From contig NC_068569.1 in NCBI RefSeq assembly GCF_025698545.1, positions 11,594,001 to 11,658,000 on the forward strand: a stretch of 64,000 nt of DNA, written 5' to 3'. The DNA comes from Gossypium raimondii. Taxonomy: Eukaryota > Streptophyta > Magnoliopsida > Malvales > Malvaceae. Every line of letters starts with the position of its first letter. The first letter of the stretch is position 1. Positions 25,481 to 38,600 of this stretch are shown here, piece after piece. The translations under genes and the position numbers were made by a program. Below the pieces are notes generated by a model, which worked only from the letters and a program-made list of their open reading frames with translations, was not told the origin of the DNA and did no database searches.

Positions 25481-26963
25481 TACTATATACTCATATCCGT
25501 AAGTCGTTCCCCGATTCAGTAAGATCTGATAAGTGACATATGAAATTAATGTTTGAAGACTTAATGTTATTATTGGTGTTGATCTGAAATAAGTGTATTT
25601 ATGGATTGAAGTTGTGATGAGTAAAAAATTCAAGTGTGATATGTTGATAAAATAAGTTTATCAATGTTGAATTTATGTGAAACATATTCAAGTATGCTAA
25701 CAAGTGTTATTGTTGATGCTTAGACAAGTGGCCAGCTATTGGTTAAATGGTAATATGTTTATTTATACGGTGCGTTGAAAGGGTAAGTGTTCAAATGAAA
25801 ATATACTTGTGCTCATGAAAGAGTGGTAGGTTTTAAGTTATGCAATTTCTTATGAAATGGTTTATTGCGTGATTAATTTTAAAAAGGGTAATGCATGTGG
25901 TTATGGTGGTATGGTATGTTTATGACTGGTGAGTTATACATATGGAATGAGTAAGGAAAGTAAAGAAATGCAAATGAAAATTTAGAAATTTGGAATAGTT
26001 AAAGTTGTTGAATATACTTTATGAATATTGGGGTATCAATATTGGATTATTCTGGATATATATAAATTTTTTATTTAAAATGAATTGATATGATTAAAGT
26101 TTATACGAGCCTATTAAGCATTCATTGCTTAAGTAATTATTTTCCTTTACTTTTTAGATTATCGGAAGCTCGATTAGGTTGAAAGCTTGTTGGAGATATA
26201 TCACACTATCCATTAGTTCTATTGGTATTTTCGAATGTTTTAATTTTAGTCATAATGGCATGTATAGGTATTTTGTTTAATGTTGGCTTATATGTAAATT
26301 TTTAAGATTAGCCACTTATTTTAGCTTGTGTTGAATGTCATGTTATAGTTTGTAGATTTGTGAATTGGTGGGGCTAGGTTAGTAACAAATTGGGTGAGAA
26401 ATATGGCTTGTAAAATGGCCTATTTTCGTCCATATGAGCAGAGACACGGGCGTGTGTCTCAACCGTGTGTGACACACGGCCAGATGACATGGTCGTGTGT
26501 CCCTTGTATCTTAAATTTGCACAAAACAGAATGCTCACACGACCTAGGACACGGGCGTGTGACTTGGCCATATGACCCAATTTAGTATACTCACACAGGC
26601 ACAGGCACGAGCTGAGACACGGTTGTGTGTCCCTATTTCGAATGCGCACACGGCCTGAGTCACGAGCGTGTCTCCAAATCGTGTGAGTCACATTGCCTGG
26701 CCACACGACCATGTGACCCCTGCAATGTTGAAAATTTTAAATATTTTTCGAAAAATTTTCTGAGTTTTCGATATAGTCCCTATTTGTTTCTAATACATAA
26801 TTTGGGCCTCAAGGGCTCGTCTAAAGGACAATATGTATTATTTTGTTTGGTTTCTAATATGAATGCTAGATGAAATGAAATGTCTAATAATTAATTTGTA
26901 AACTCCGGTAATGCTCCGCAACCCTGTTCCAACGAAAGATTCGAGTTAGGGTGTTACAGTTTG

Positions 26964-28890
26964 ACTGAGAATCAATGAGCATAAAAGTCCAAACAAAGAG
27001 CTTGAACCTATTGAACAAGACAAAAATTGACCATTGAACAAGTTGAATTGGTTTATTAAAAAAAGTTATTTTTTAGATTTTTATGAATTTTAGTTATTGT
27101 TGATTTAATAACCGAACTGATTAAATCATGATTCGATGGTTTGATCAGTTCAACCACTAGTCTAGATATGATACTCTAAAATTATGTTACATATCAATTT
27201 TTTATATATTTCAAGTTTAGATACTAAAATAGACCTAATTGTCAAGATTAACCTTTTATTAAATTCGACTTTAGCTTAAAAAAATTGATAAGAAAAACTG
27301 ATAAACACGGAAGTAGAAACATTAGAAGTGATTTATGATGAGGTGGGGATAGGATCTAAAGAGTAATTCAAGTCTAAGACTAAGAGCATCACTGAGATAG
27401 AAATCATGGAAAGCAGTGGCGCAAAGAGGTTCAAAAATTTTCCACAAATCAAAAGAGCTACGGGATTGAAGGTTATGAAAGACAACGCAAAGCCTAAGAG
27501 AAAGAAATGTCGAAATGTGATTTTAATCTTTAATCGATTTGAGGAAAATCTTCGGCTATTAGATTTATTAAACGGAAACTAGATTCAATTAAAGGAGTTA
27601 TAGAAAGGTTTGTGTGACCCTCCAGCGCCCAACAAGATTAGCAGGTCTTAAAGGATCATTGATCCTATCAGAGGGGTAGGGTGGTTTGGTTTTCGTGCTG
27701 ACTACTATATGTTCAAGTTACTTTGTTCTTGGAGGGGGATTGATTTTGTGTGAAGGTTAGGAGGATAAGACCTGATACTCTTCCATCCAAGTGGATTACA
27801 CCTACTGCTAGAGCTTAATCAAGTTTTTTTTTTTTTGACGGTTTGGAGGATTCAACACCCTCAGTTTTCTCTCCATCGGTCCTCATTCTTTGAGCCTCGT
27901 GCACTATCCACGCACCAGGAGGATGCTGGTGGGTGGCTCAAGATAAAGCACGACTTTAAATTGAGGCGTCGATGATTTGAGCATGCAAGACCATTAAGTA
28001 TCTTTTGTTTATTTTACCTTTTTTGGGTTGGTTTTTTAGTTCAGTTATCGAAAGTTGATAATTTGATCTTTAATGAAATTTCTTTAGAAAAAAAAAATCA
28101 ATGTACATGATAATTAATAAATATTTTAATTAATTATTTGATAGCTTATTTTAATAAATTCAGATACTTTTAAAACACCAGATAGAAAAGACTAAAATTG
28201 CTTATATCTACAAGTAATTGATCTTTCTTAAATTAATGTCATGGAATATATTCTTAACAATGAGTAAAATCATATAAAGTGAAAATGAGAAACTGAATTT
28301 GAAATGAATTATGAGAATCCGGCTCAAGTAAACCAAAAATCAACCCTTACATTTCATATCAGACTCAATGCTTTTTCCAACTTTGAGGTAGACTTATCTA
28401 GAGGCAAGCTAAGTCATTGCTTCATTTTCCATTGGTTGAATTTTGATTATTTCTAGAATGTCTTTAAACTCAACTATTTCTCTTTAATTTGCCAAAAAAG
28501 AAAAAAACTATTCTCTCCAATTTAGCGTGTAAATGGATGAAAACAAGAAAAAAGGAAGCATAGATTTGATTTGTAATAAAACTATAGGCTGCCATACCAC
28601 CTTCCTGTATCCATTTTCTTGGATTCAATCAACTGGAAATCAATCTAAAACTTTGACTCAGCCATATCAACGAAGAGGGAAAGTCAATACGCCGCATGTA
28701 ATAAACCAAAAGGCTTATAAGTAAGAATTCAGCAGTCGCCGATTATGAAATCTGATGTATAAATATAACTTTATCAATTCATTTCTTTGGGGGATACAAC
28801 TGCATGCCCGTTAATTACAGTTCAATCATTTCATTTTCTAGGATTTCCTCAGGATTCCAGTTTTGTAAGATTTCATAGTTTTGTCTGATC
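26964..28890. other. Intergenic DNA with repeat relics
   Basis: At 26990-27170 is a piece of a dispersed repeat rich in GAACCTATTGAAC and GGTTTGATCAGTTCAAC phrases, also present at 56060-56710. From about 27400 to 28090 the DNA is richer in G and C and ends TTAATGAAATTTCTTTAG followed by a run of A. This resembles the tail of a decayed LINE on the + strand, but I see no diagnostic domain. The rest, up to the CYSTM gene, is plain AT-rich promoter-type sequence. Confidence 0.35.
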
Positions 28891-29386
28891 ATGAGTTACG
28901 ACAATCGACAACAAGCAGCAGGTAGTTAATAACAATGAAAATTAGAGCAACCCATTCTATATATGTCCGGTATATATTTAAATAGAATGAAGCAAAGTTT
29001 TAGTTAAACTAACGGGTTTCTGTGCGTCTTGTAGTGGCATATCCTCCACCTCCAACTTCATATCCTTCGGCGGCGCCAGGGCAAGCGTATCCTCCACCTA
29101 TGGCTCAACCATACTATCCTCCTCAAGTCCAGGGTCCATATGTTGTTCCACCGCCTGTAGCTTACCCCATGAAAGATGAAGTACCCCCACCGCCTAAGAG
29201 TAGGGGAAGTGGATTCTGCAGGGGATGGTAAAGCCGACATTTTCTTCTTTTCTCTCTTTCCTATCTCTTTATACAATGCATAATAGTTGGTGTTGATTAA
29301 TGAAATTGATTTGGTTTGTGAATTCTTGATGATACAGTTGTGCTGCCTTGTGTTGCTGCTGCCTCCTAGATTGTTGCTGCTTTTGA
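28891..29386 (+). CDS. Cysteine-rich transmembrane module (CYSTM) protein
   Basis: Three exons: 28891-28921, 29035-29227 and 29338-29386, all GT-AG, totalling 273 bp and 90 residues. Residues 1-10 are MSYDNRQQAA. A Pro/Tyr-rich stretch follows (repeats such as YPPPPTSYPS and AYPPPMAQPYYPPQ). The C-terminal module, at about residues 69-90, reads GFCRGCCAALCCCCLLDCCCF and is the hallmark of the family. These small tail-anchored proteins sit in the plasma membrane and are linked to stress responses in plants. Reading through the second intron gives an early stop after FCRGW, so the short last exon is needed to complete the module. Neighbours give no functional hint. Confidence 0.9.
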
Positions 29387-32300
29387 GTGAGGACTCTTAA
29401 GACATACCATCTCTTTTGCCTGTGCTTGGCTAGCTGGCTTTCCTCTTTTTCTTCATTTTACAGATTTTATTTATTTACTTCGTCACTTCCTTTCATTATA
29501 TGTAATCCTTGATCTCACCTCACAATAAAACAATCTTGTTATTAGAAATTTGTTTTAAGGTTGTATTTCGGCCTATCTTACAAATTAATTTGTAATTTTC
29601 TTTTGGGGATCCGTGATATAGAAATAACCCTTCTGCCGATGCTTCATTTGAGCTGTCATGCATGATATATTCAGTCCTTCGTCTCTGTATTTATAAATGA
29701 ATTTTCTTCTGTATGGTTTTTCGAATTAAACAGTTGATAAATTTGCTGCTTCTTTTTTCGGCATTTATAACGAATACAAGCAATTGTCATTTTTACCAAA
29801 ATAATATTTAAAAAAATATATCCAAATGACGTACGTAGGACTAACATTATATCCTCAAACAGCTTGAAATTCCATGTTTTTATGAGGGGTACGACCCGGC
29901 ACAAAATTAACACAATTGGCGGTAATCTAGATAGACTGGTTTTTGTCGATTGAGTCTTAATTTATTTGATATAGGTATTATTGTTAATGAAGGAGGATAT
30001 AAATTCGAGTGCATTAAAATACATTATCCTCCTATTTATATGTTGGGAAGAGGCTATGAGTAATTTTAAGTATTATTTAAAAAATATATAATTAAAACTT
30101 ATAATAAAATTATTAAAAAAAAAAAGTAATGGTATTCGAAGTATAGAGATTCATTTGCACTTAGCAGGGATAAAGATATATCTTTACACTTTTCCATGTT
30201 CAGACCAACTCCCACCAATCCTTATTGAACCAACATTTAATCCCACCCACTTAAGCTCATTACATAACTTTATGGTAAGTTTGTTAAAATTTACTTTAGG
30301 ATTAATTAGATAATTTTATTTTTTTGGCACTATTAAATTATTAAATTATTTATCATTTATTTACTTTTTAGGGTTTTGTAATTTCCAATAGCACTTGTAA
30401 ATTATCCATGAACAATAATTTTGATATATAATATATTAAGTATAGATACTTAATTTTTTATATTAATTATGTATTTGATGGAAGTTTTGTTAAGAAATCC
30501 ATGCATATTAATAATATAGTTTAATATGATGATGGTTTAAGAATTTTAAAATATATATTTTTGTGAAATATGTTGAATATATTGTGATTATGTTTACAAT
30601 TGATTTATTAATATAATTGTTGTGAAATATGTTGAATATTTGGTTAATTTCTAGAATATGCATGCATTGTTTGAAAATAGTTTATTATATATTTGTAACG
30701 ATTAATATTATTTATAGTTGATGAAATTGTAGAAAATATATTATTAGGTTAAATTTGCCAAAAAATAATTGTATTATCTAGGTATTAGGAGTAAAAGAAA
30801 TATAATTAATTATAGTAATGCTAAATTTAAAAAAATTGAACTTATTTCACTCATTTTAATAATATAAGATAAAATTAATCTATTTAATAATAGAGAAATT
30901 AATTTAATCCATAATAGAATGATCTTTGAGATATTCACCCTTATTTAGATAACTGGCATTAATTTTAGAATCCAATAAAAACATTATTTTTAGAAATAAA
31001 AACAAAATTACCTTTAAGAAATAAAAATCATAATATCTTAATATTAAACAAAAAAAACCCTCCTATATCTGTTTCATACATGGATGATATAATAAGTCAA
31101 TTGATTTAAATATATAATTCATTATTAAATACTTTCCCTTTTTTCATAAATCTATTTATTCTGTGACTTTTTATTTTTATTATATATAAAAGTATGTCAT
31201 AAGATATCAAAATTAAGAAAGGATATGTCCCCAATTAATGCTTGAACTAATTATTTGCTAAAATTTGGTGTGACCCTGGTTGATGCTACCAAACATCACC
31301 TAATGCCTTTCTCATCAAGACTTGGTCCTAATACATTCGTTACAACTGTTAGCTAAGCTACCTCCCAACTGCTAATTAATGGCATTAACACAATCATTGA
31401 TATGTTTTTCCTCTGGTAAAACAATTCAGTAACTTTTTACTTAAATTTTCATAGAGCCAAATTCTCATTAATACAAATAACGCAATAAAAGTTAAGTGGG
31501 ATTACAAATTATAAATAAAAAAAGAAAGAAAGAAGAAGCTAGTAATCATATAGTTAATGTATCTGAATAATGATCATTAATTCATATGGAATTGGATTTG
31601 ATTAAACATGTTTGCCATGCCCATATATATTTATTTAAGCTACCATCAATAATGCATGATCAACATAGGAAACATAGAAACATAATGACATTTTAGATGG
31701 ACCCTAAAACATTGTTTAAATGGATGAGGGGAAAAAAACAAAAAGAAAGTTTCTCAACCCTTCCTTTAATCATCATCAACTTTAATTTTCTTCAAACTAC
31801 AAATCAAAAAAAGTTGTCTCACACCTCTAAACCTCAATGTCGTTGGCAAAAATCACGGTAAATGTTTGGTCAATTATTCAAGTTTAGATTTAAGAAAATT
31901 ACATAATTCAAGAATAAAAAGAAAAGAAAGATCATAGATGTTAAGATTTGAAATTTAATGTTGCTTTACACCATGAATTAATTAAGCTAATTTGGGGTTT
32001 AAAATATATAATGAAAAGGAAATATTCTAAATTAAAAAAAAAAAGGTTCCTCTTGTTTGGCACCTTGTTAATGTATCAGCTCTACATATACACAGTGCAT
32101 TATAAGCTGTATTATTCTCCTTGTTTCTGCATGCATAACTGATATTTCCATTCACAACCCAAAATGGTAAGAAGATCCATCTATCTCTATCTATATATAT
32201 ATGAGTTGTAGTACCTAAAAAATATCCCAAAAACCCAATTCAAGGAGTTCAAAATTTTTACACGAAAATATACTATCATATCCTCCGAAACTTCATGAAA

Positions 32301-35180
32301 TATGTGTATACATACATGTTTTTGGAACTCTCTTTCTCTCTCTCTATATGTATGTCAAAGTTTAATCCCAATAATGCATGGCTTCGAAGCATAGAAGAGA
32401 ACATTGAAACGTGGAAATGTACGTGATTATTGCATGGAAGTGCTTTCAAGATTTAGGCCATTACAAGATGTGAAAAAAAGTTAAAGAAGGCATAAAAATC
32501 CGTGTTTAATTGCTCTGACTTTTTCAATTACTACAGGAATTGAAGTTAAAAAAGATTCCATATGCGTATGAGCAAACTATAAAGAGAGAGAGAGGTGTCT
32601 ATTCTTCCCACGGGATAAGCCTAAGAAGAATATTAACATTGACATATCAATATATACTGAAGGCAGATAAGACAAGTAACAAATTTCTTTCCAATGAATA
32701 AAATATTTTGTATGGAAAGGTCAAAGGGAGCAGACAAAACCACCAAGTCCCCCCTCCCCTCGGTGGCTAATTGGTTATTGTCATTTTCCATCTGCACCAA
32801 AACTAGCTAGCTAGCTAATTACCTAGACTTTGATTTCCAAATAGTGAAATTCAATCAATGATCAACGATTAATTATGCCCATTTCTACATCAACTTGGAA
32901 AACTGGGAACTTTGAAAATTTTGAAAATGGAGAATAATGAAAACAAATTTTTCATATTTATTGAGTCCATTTGTAAGGAATTCAATATCTATTTAACAAA
33001 GAATTTGAAACATTTTAAATCAAATTTAATTAAAACTCAATACGACTATCGGTAAAAGGTTTCTACAAAAATTAAATAACTTTTCACACGTTCAATGAAT
33101 TAAACAATATTTCTTCTAACATTTTTACATATTAAGGCGTCACAGGTTAGATACAAAAAAAAAGTTTCATCAATTGAACATCAACTCAATTGAAAATATT
33201 TTTTATTTTTGAAAGAATGAAATATGAAAATAAGATTTAAAATTTATAATAGGAATAACTTTCTATTTATAATTATTTAAATTGTAGAACTACCCTCTTC
33301 ACATATATCTTTCTATTTTTCTCTTTTTGTAATTCAGCTATAACTTTCTCTCTCACTATATTATAAACTTTTTATTTTTTTAAAAATATTTATCTATCAT
33401 TTAAAAAATGTTATTATTATATGAAAACTAAAAGGTATGCTTTTCTTTTCTGTTATGTAATTAAAAAATTTGGTAATTTTTTTCCCTGTAAATTTTACAA
33501 TATCAATGATGAATGAAGACCAGAGGTAAAAGAAATATTCAAAACGGTGACGGATCGAAAATTGTATAAACTCATGTGTGGAACAAACATAAGGCATCTG
33601 GAAAGCCCTATCTTGAAAGAAACATAGGCTGTATTATAACACACAAGTGGGACCAAAAATAATAACGAAAAGATTTTTTCCCCTTTAAATACAAGAAAAC
33701 ATTTAAAATGAATATAGTTATAATGATATATATATATATATATAAGAAACCTAATGAAATTAAGACTCCTCTTGCTTTTATATACATTCACAATCACAAC
33801 CACCACATCACCTATACGTTTTAACTCTTTAGTGTATTTTATGGAAAATAAATTTAAAAAAGGGTGAAAATACAAAAGAAAACCAGGTTTGGGTGTGTTT
33901 AGTAAAAAGAAAAAATATTTTTTTACAAATATTAAAACAAACTAAAAAGGGACGGATCAAATTTGTATATTTACAAAGATATTTTTTCATCTTAATTAAC
34001 TCATAATTGGTATTATCATAAAGCAATTACCTTTTTTAGTTTATGTTCTTCAACTTTTCAATTGTCTCAAAATAGAGTGGTGACAGTCAAGTTTGTATAT
34101 TTACAAGATTACAAATGTATTGTTTTCATCTTAATTAACTTGTAATTGATATAATAGTAAAATAATATATTTTTAATTTTCAATTTTATCAAGTAACAGT
34201 TAAAAAGATAATTATTTTAAATGCCTAAACAATAAAATTATTTTTTATTTAAAAAAATTAATCTTTTCATTATTCTACCCACACTATCTGGCAAAGCCTA
34301 GAAGCTAAATTACAAGGCAAAACCATGTGAGCCTTTCCATTAATTAATCAAAGCTAATAAAAAGGTGTGTGGTCCTTCCCGTTCCATTAGGGCTTTGTCT
34401 AATATGTCACTGTTTTGTCAACCATGAAAAAAAAAACCAAAGACACAAGGAACCACCCAAAGCTAAAGACAAAACCATGCCCCTCCTTCCTCCCTGTACC
34501 GATTCCACCAACCTGGCCAATACATACCCTTCATCTTTATTTAAATAATAATAATCTTTAATCATATACATACATATATATTTATCGAAGGGACCAACAG
34601 GTCACTAAGCACATGCGGACCGTCTTTATCGACCGCCTGCTTAATGTTCTCTTACAAGATAAAATAAAAAAAAAAAAAAGATTTATTTATTTTTATTTTA
34701 ACAAACATCTATATAGATACCATGTTCTTTGCTTTAGGGTAAAGGACATATCGATAAAAGCAAGCATTGCATGCTTAATTTGAACCATCAATGTCCAGCT
34801 TGTGCTTCTATCTCAGAAAAAAAAAAAAAGTATTTTTTAGTCTTTACTTTTGAATTTGAATTTAAGGGTTTTTGTTGGTTTCCAAAGAGACTTTTAACAG
34901 GTTGACCGTTTCTTTGATTTGGAGTTAAACTCTGTGTTATTGTAATTTGTTTAAAAGTCCAACTGCTCCCTTGTTGATCTAATTTATATCAACAAGTCAG
35001 TGTCAATAGCTGTAAAGAAGAACCAAGAGCCTCCATTAAATACCCCCTCTCTATGACACAGTGCAAGGAGGAGGAAAAGGTGCATTAAATTATATAGATT
35101 GCAGATGAGAATCACGAGGGATTTGGTACCTTAAAAACATGCATGTTTCTCGCACCTTTCTTCCCTTTCTCAAATCTTAT
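29387..35180. other. Long intergenic stretch upstream of MIR167
   Basis: 5.8 kb of AT-rich DNA without a gene I can support. It contains a (TA)n run near 33727 and short A or T homopolymers. The open frames are short and have no domain. The last kilobase probably holds the MIR167 promoter. Confidence 0.5.
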
Positions 35181-35183
35181 ACC

Positions 35184-35189
35184 TATATA
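35184..35189 (+). promoter_or_regulatory. Likely TATA box of the MIR167 transcript
   Basis: TATATA in the context ACCTATATACG, about 125 bp upstream of the mature miRNA, followed by a pyrimidine-rich CTTCTCCTTCCCC. Position and sequence suit a Pol II primary miRNA promoter. The start site itself is not known. Confidence 0.5.
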
Positions 35190-35299
35190 CGAAAACCCTT
35201 CTCCTTCCCCTACATAGTGTGAGCCTTAATTTACAGCAAAAGGGTAAGAAAGCCCCTTGTTTACTCCATTTTTCGGCTTATTGTTTCTCTGGTATGTTG

Positions 35300-35640
35300 G
35301 TTTGAGAGGTTGAAGCTGCCAGCATGATCTGGTAATGGGCCTAGCTATCACCCTTTTTTTATTTTTGTATTCTTAGGCCTCTTTTATAGTTTTTGTACAG
35401 GTATGTTAAGTTAGATTGTTTATGACCGGTTTTAGATCAAAATTCTTTTGAGTCCAAGATGAGTTTTTTTCTTTCTTTCTTTCAGGAGAAGTTTATCAAT
35501 CATTTGGTTAAGGGCTTTTAGAGTCTTAGATTACCAGGCAACTTAGATGTGTTTATAAAGAACCCTGCCTGTACTTAAGCTTCATAGGTTGTCGGTTCAT
35601 ACTATCAGATCATCTTGCAGCTTCAATCACTCACTCACCA
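35300..35640 (+). ncRNA. MIR167: MIR167 primary transcript, stem-loop
   Basis: The 5' arm holds TGAAGCTGCCAGCATGATCT followed by GG (35311-35332), the miR167 sequence. The 3' arm at 35606-35625 reads CAGATCATCTTGCAGCTTCA, which pairs with it apart from a small internal mismatch or bulge, as miR167* does. Flanking bases extend the stem with G-U pairs. The loop is long (about 270 nt), which some dicot MIR167 members show. miR167 cleaves the ARF6 and ARF8 auxin-response-factor mRNAs in flower and root development. The linkage to IMPL1 points to the MIR167D-type locus. No coding frame overlaps it. Confidence 0.93.
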
Positions 35641-35644
35641 ACAA

Positions 35645-38600
35645 AAGAACTTTCTTCCTACCTACATATCATATGGATACTTGAGATTTTGGCTCTTTAA
35701 GTAATTAAGACCTTCATTTCCAGGTAATTCCTCTATGCTTGGCTCAAAACTTTTTCATTTCTTGATGAAGTTTTCCTGATATATTGATTTTCTAAGAAAT
35801 TGCAGTCATCTGCATATCTCCTCTCTCTCTCTTTACTGCTTGCATACATTTATTCAGACACTTGATACATGAAGCCATATGTATATGATGAACTTTCAAC
35901 TTCATCCTGGTGCTTGTTTGACCTCTTATTATATACCTTATAAGATAATTATTTTTTATTTTCCAAGGAAGAAAAGATAATGTTGACTATGCACAGTTTT
36001 CATGAGCTGTTTGCATGCCTGTGTGTGCAACTTTGTCTTCACTTCCTTGGTGGTATCCATAATCATAAAGTAAAACAAAATCCCATTACACAAGAAAAAC
36101 ATGATTGATAATCAGATTGATTCACAGTACTATTTTATAATACTATGACATATTGGTGTATCACCCCAATTACATATTGCAAACTATATATATACATGGG
36201 ATTCTTGAAATTTGATGCCCCTTATAATTTACCACAATGTTTATTTCATACTGCTGCTTGGGGAGTTGAACTTGATTTCAGTGAGGAGACAAAAATAACT
36301 GTGATTTGGTTGCCTCAGTTGCCTCCCTCCCAACACACTGTTAGGGGACCAATTTGATGTTTTCATGACCCACCAATTTGAATGCACACTTTCAGTATAG
36401 TAATAACCATTTCACTGGGAGCTGATGAATTCTATATATGTACAGCAAATAATGCATTGAATTGAAAGTTGTGTATTTATATGCCATACGATCAGAAATA
36501 ATGGCATATTAATATTATTGGTGAGACACAGCTAGTCATGCAATTTATGGTTCATGAATGTTTGAATAAACACGATAGCATGTGAAATGAAATGATTGTG
36601 TGTATATTTTCTTCCATTTTTGTTTTATCTTTAGACACATAATTACTGTAGGAAAGCGTAAACTAGACTCATGTCTTCATTACAGAACCAGTTCATGTTT
36701 GCATCTAGCTGGTTCTTACAAATCTTTAGTCTCGTTCATGAATTTGTTTCTCAAAATCCCAGATTTATATATTAAACAATAATCAGCTTGGACGGTTGGT
36801 ATTAATTTGGACTTACTGGCAAAAAAGGAGATAGTTACTTTCAGCATTTAAGTTTTGAACAGCTGATATCATCTGCTATGGTCTTTTTTTTTAGTACATG
36901 ATCTTGGGACACCGCAGTTGGTGGCCTTTTAATTTGTGGATCGACAAAATCTTTAATGTAGACAGTCATGTCCTTATAAGTTTTGGTTATAGTTTGTTTC
37001 ATATGAAAATTTTATTCAAATTGAAAAAAAAAAAACCCTACTCATATCTCCAATGGTTTCTCTTTTTAGTTACCATTTCTTTTTTGGGGATTTTCAGGGG
37101 TCAGCATCTAGCCTAGGACTCAACCCTTTTCATTTTCATTACATTAGGATATGTGTGTGTGTGTGTAGCAATGTATCCGACTCATTGATCGGCTGCATGC
37201 AATGAATTATGTTTGACATCGTGATCTGATAACTGAACTTTCAGGGTTTTATTTTGGTAAGGTCTGAGGTACAAGAACTGTATCCACAGTTCCAAAAGCT
37301 TCTTAAAATAACCCTGAGAGGCTAGTTTTGCTTAATCTAATAAACCCAAACACTTTTTTTTTGTGTTTTCTCATCTTTCCTGTGGATTTGAGATAAAATA
37401 ATTTACTGACTGCTCCAATATGTAAATGTATATATATACATGAATAGTATTTGCATTCCTTTTCCATTAATGGTTTTCTTTTGTTCTAATTAACTTAATT
37501 TGATTTCGATGATGGACCGGCAGCTACTAGCAAAAGTAGATTCAGAGGGTTTTAATTTTAGAATAAATGATTCTGTGTGATCTTTATTTCCCTAGCTAGT
37601 ACGTGCACGAAAGGTCATAACTAGTGTAGTTTTTAAGTAAATTAAACAGTATAATTAGTATTATCATCAATCATAATTATCAATTATTTGATTTTATAAA
37701 TTAATTTGTAATGTTTTCAATTATTTTTCATAATTAGATTACCAATTATTTGCTAAATCTTTTTAAAAATAATTCTATACTTATGTTTTAAGTTTTTTTT
37801 TATATTAAATATTTTGTAATTTTAAAATACATGACCACTTCAATTACAAGAAAATTATTCCACTTTTGGAAAGCAATAATGCTTATATAATAATGTTTAT
37901 GTCATTTCATCAGTTAAACCTACCCCACTCTCTGCAGCTGTTTTAGCTTCTTTCTCATGTTATGCTGGAAGATCCTTATCCATCAAATCCATATATGTAT
38001 TATGTGTTTTATTGTGTATGGAATATTTTCAGATCCTTCTGCACTGCTGCATGAACTTGAGAATGTCATTTCCAAGATTATTGATGATAGTAATTATTGT
38101 TTTCCAAATAATAATTTCTTTTCTCACAAGACATGAAGGTTTGGAAAAGCTTCTGAAATCATCGTAACTATATATTACATGTCTAGACATATACTATGAA
38201 ACTAAAATTAGTTTTGAAGATTTTTCTTCTTTAAGGAAATTTAAATTTATTGTTTTTCTTTGTCGTCATTATTACTTTAATATGCATATGATTAGAAGAG
38301 ATAAGCATTGACATAAACATTTCTTAAAGCTAAATATAATTAAAAGCTTCTTTTTATTTTAGAAAATCACAACTTAGAAGGATAAAAAAATGCTTACTGG
38401 TTCCGAATCCAGACTTTTCGAATGATGTATCTTAATGATTTCTTTATGAACCTTGATTTTCCAAATAATGTATAAACCATCTTGTAAACCATGCATCAGA
38501 ATTTTGAGCAATTCTATTATAGAAGTAATGTGAACCCCAGTTACTGCAATGGTTTTTATTAGTTCAGGCAAGGAAGAAAAGAGAATCTTGATCTTTGTAA

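Larger units (their letters stand above)
17360..26958 (+). mobile_element. Outer solo LTR (probably Ty3/gypsy) with two nested LTRs
   Basis: It starts TGTAATACCCCG and ends GGGTGTTACA. It is flanked by an exact 5-bp duplication GTTTG (17355-17359 and 26959-26963). No primer site, coding region or second LTR lies within, so this is a solo LTR fossil left by recombination. Its own length is about 4.2 kb once the nested insertion (19847-25272) is removed. The right arm has a GTGTG/CACAC-rich block (26430-26720). A close relative begins at 62938. The superfamily is inferred from the TGTAA...TTACA ends, the length and the 5-bp duplication. Confidence 0.85.

Noticed and set aside
25211-25522. 103-codon frame on the + strand
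   Set aside because: It is the translation of short tandem repeats in the outer LTR.
17140-27280. Inverted arms flanking the outer solo LTR as TIRs of a host element
   Set aside because: The shared phrases (GACAATTAG, CTATTTT, GGTAC or AGTATC) are short and AT-rich and no clear ends were found. Noted only as a possibility.
27600-28100. Decayed LINE with a 3' poly-A tail
   Set aside because: The tail-like end is suggestive, but no reverse-transcriptase or endonuclease motif is visible and no target duplication was found. Not listed as an element.
33495-33875. 126-codon frame on the minus strand
   Set aside because: The peptide is Ile/Tyr/Phe-rich, as expected from chance translation of AT-rich sequence. 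It overlaps other equally long frames.
38395-38420. tRNA B-box-like GGTTCCGAATCC
   Set aside because: It has one base too many for the consensus, and no cloverleaf or A box is seen at the right distance.
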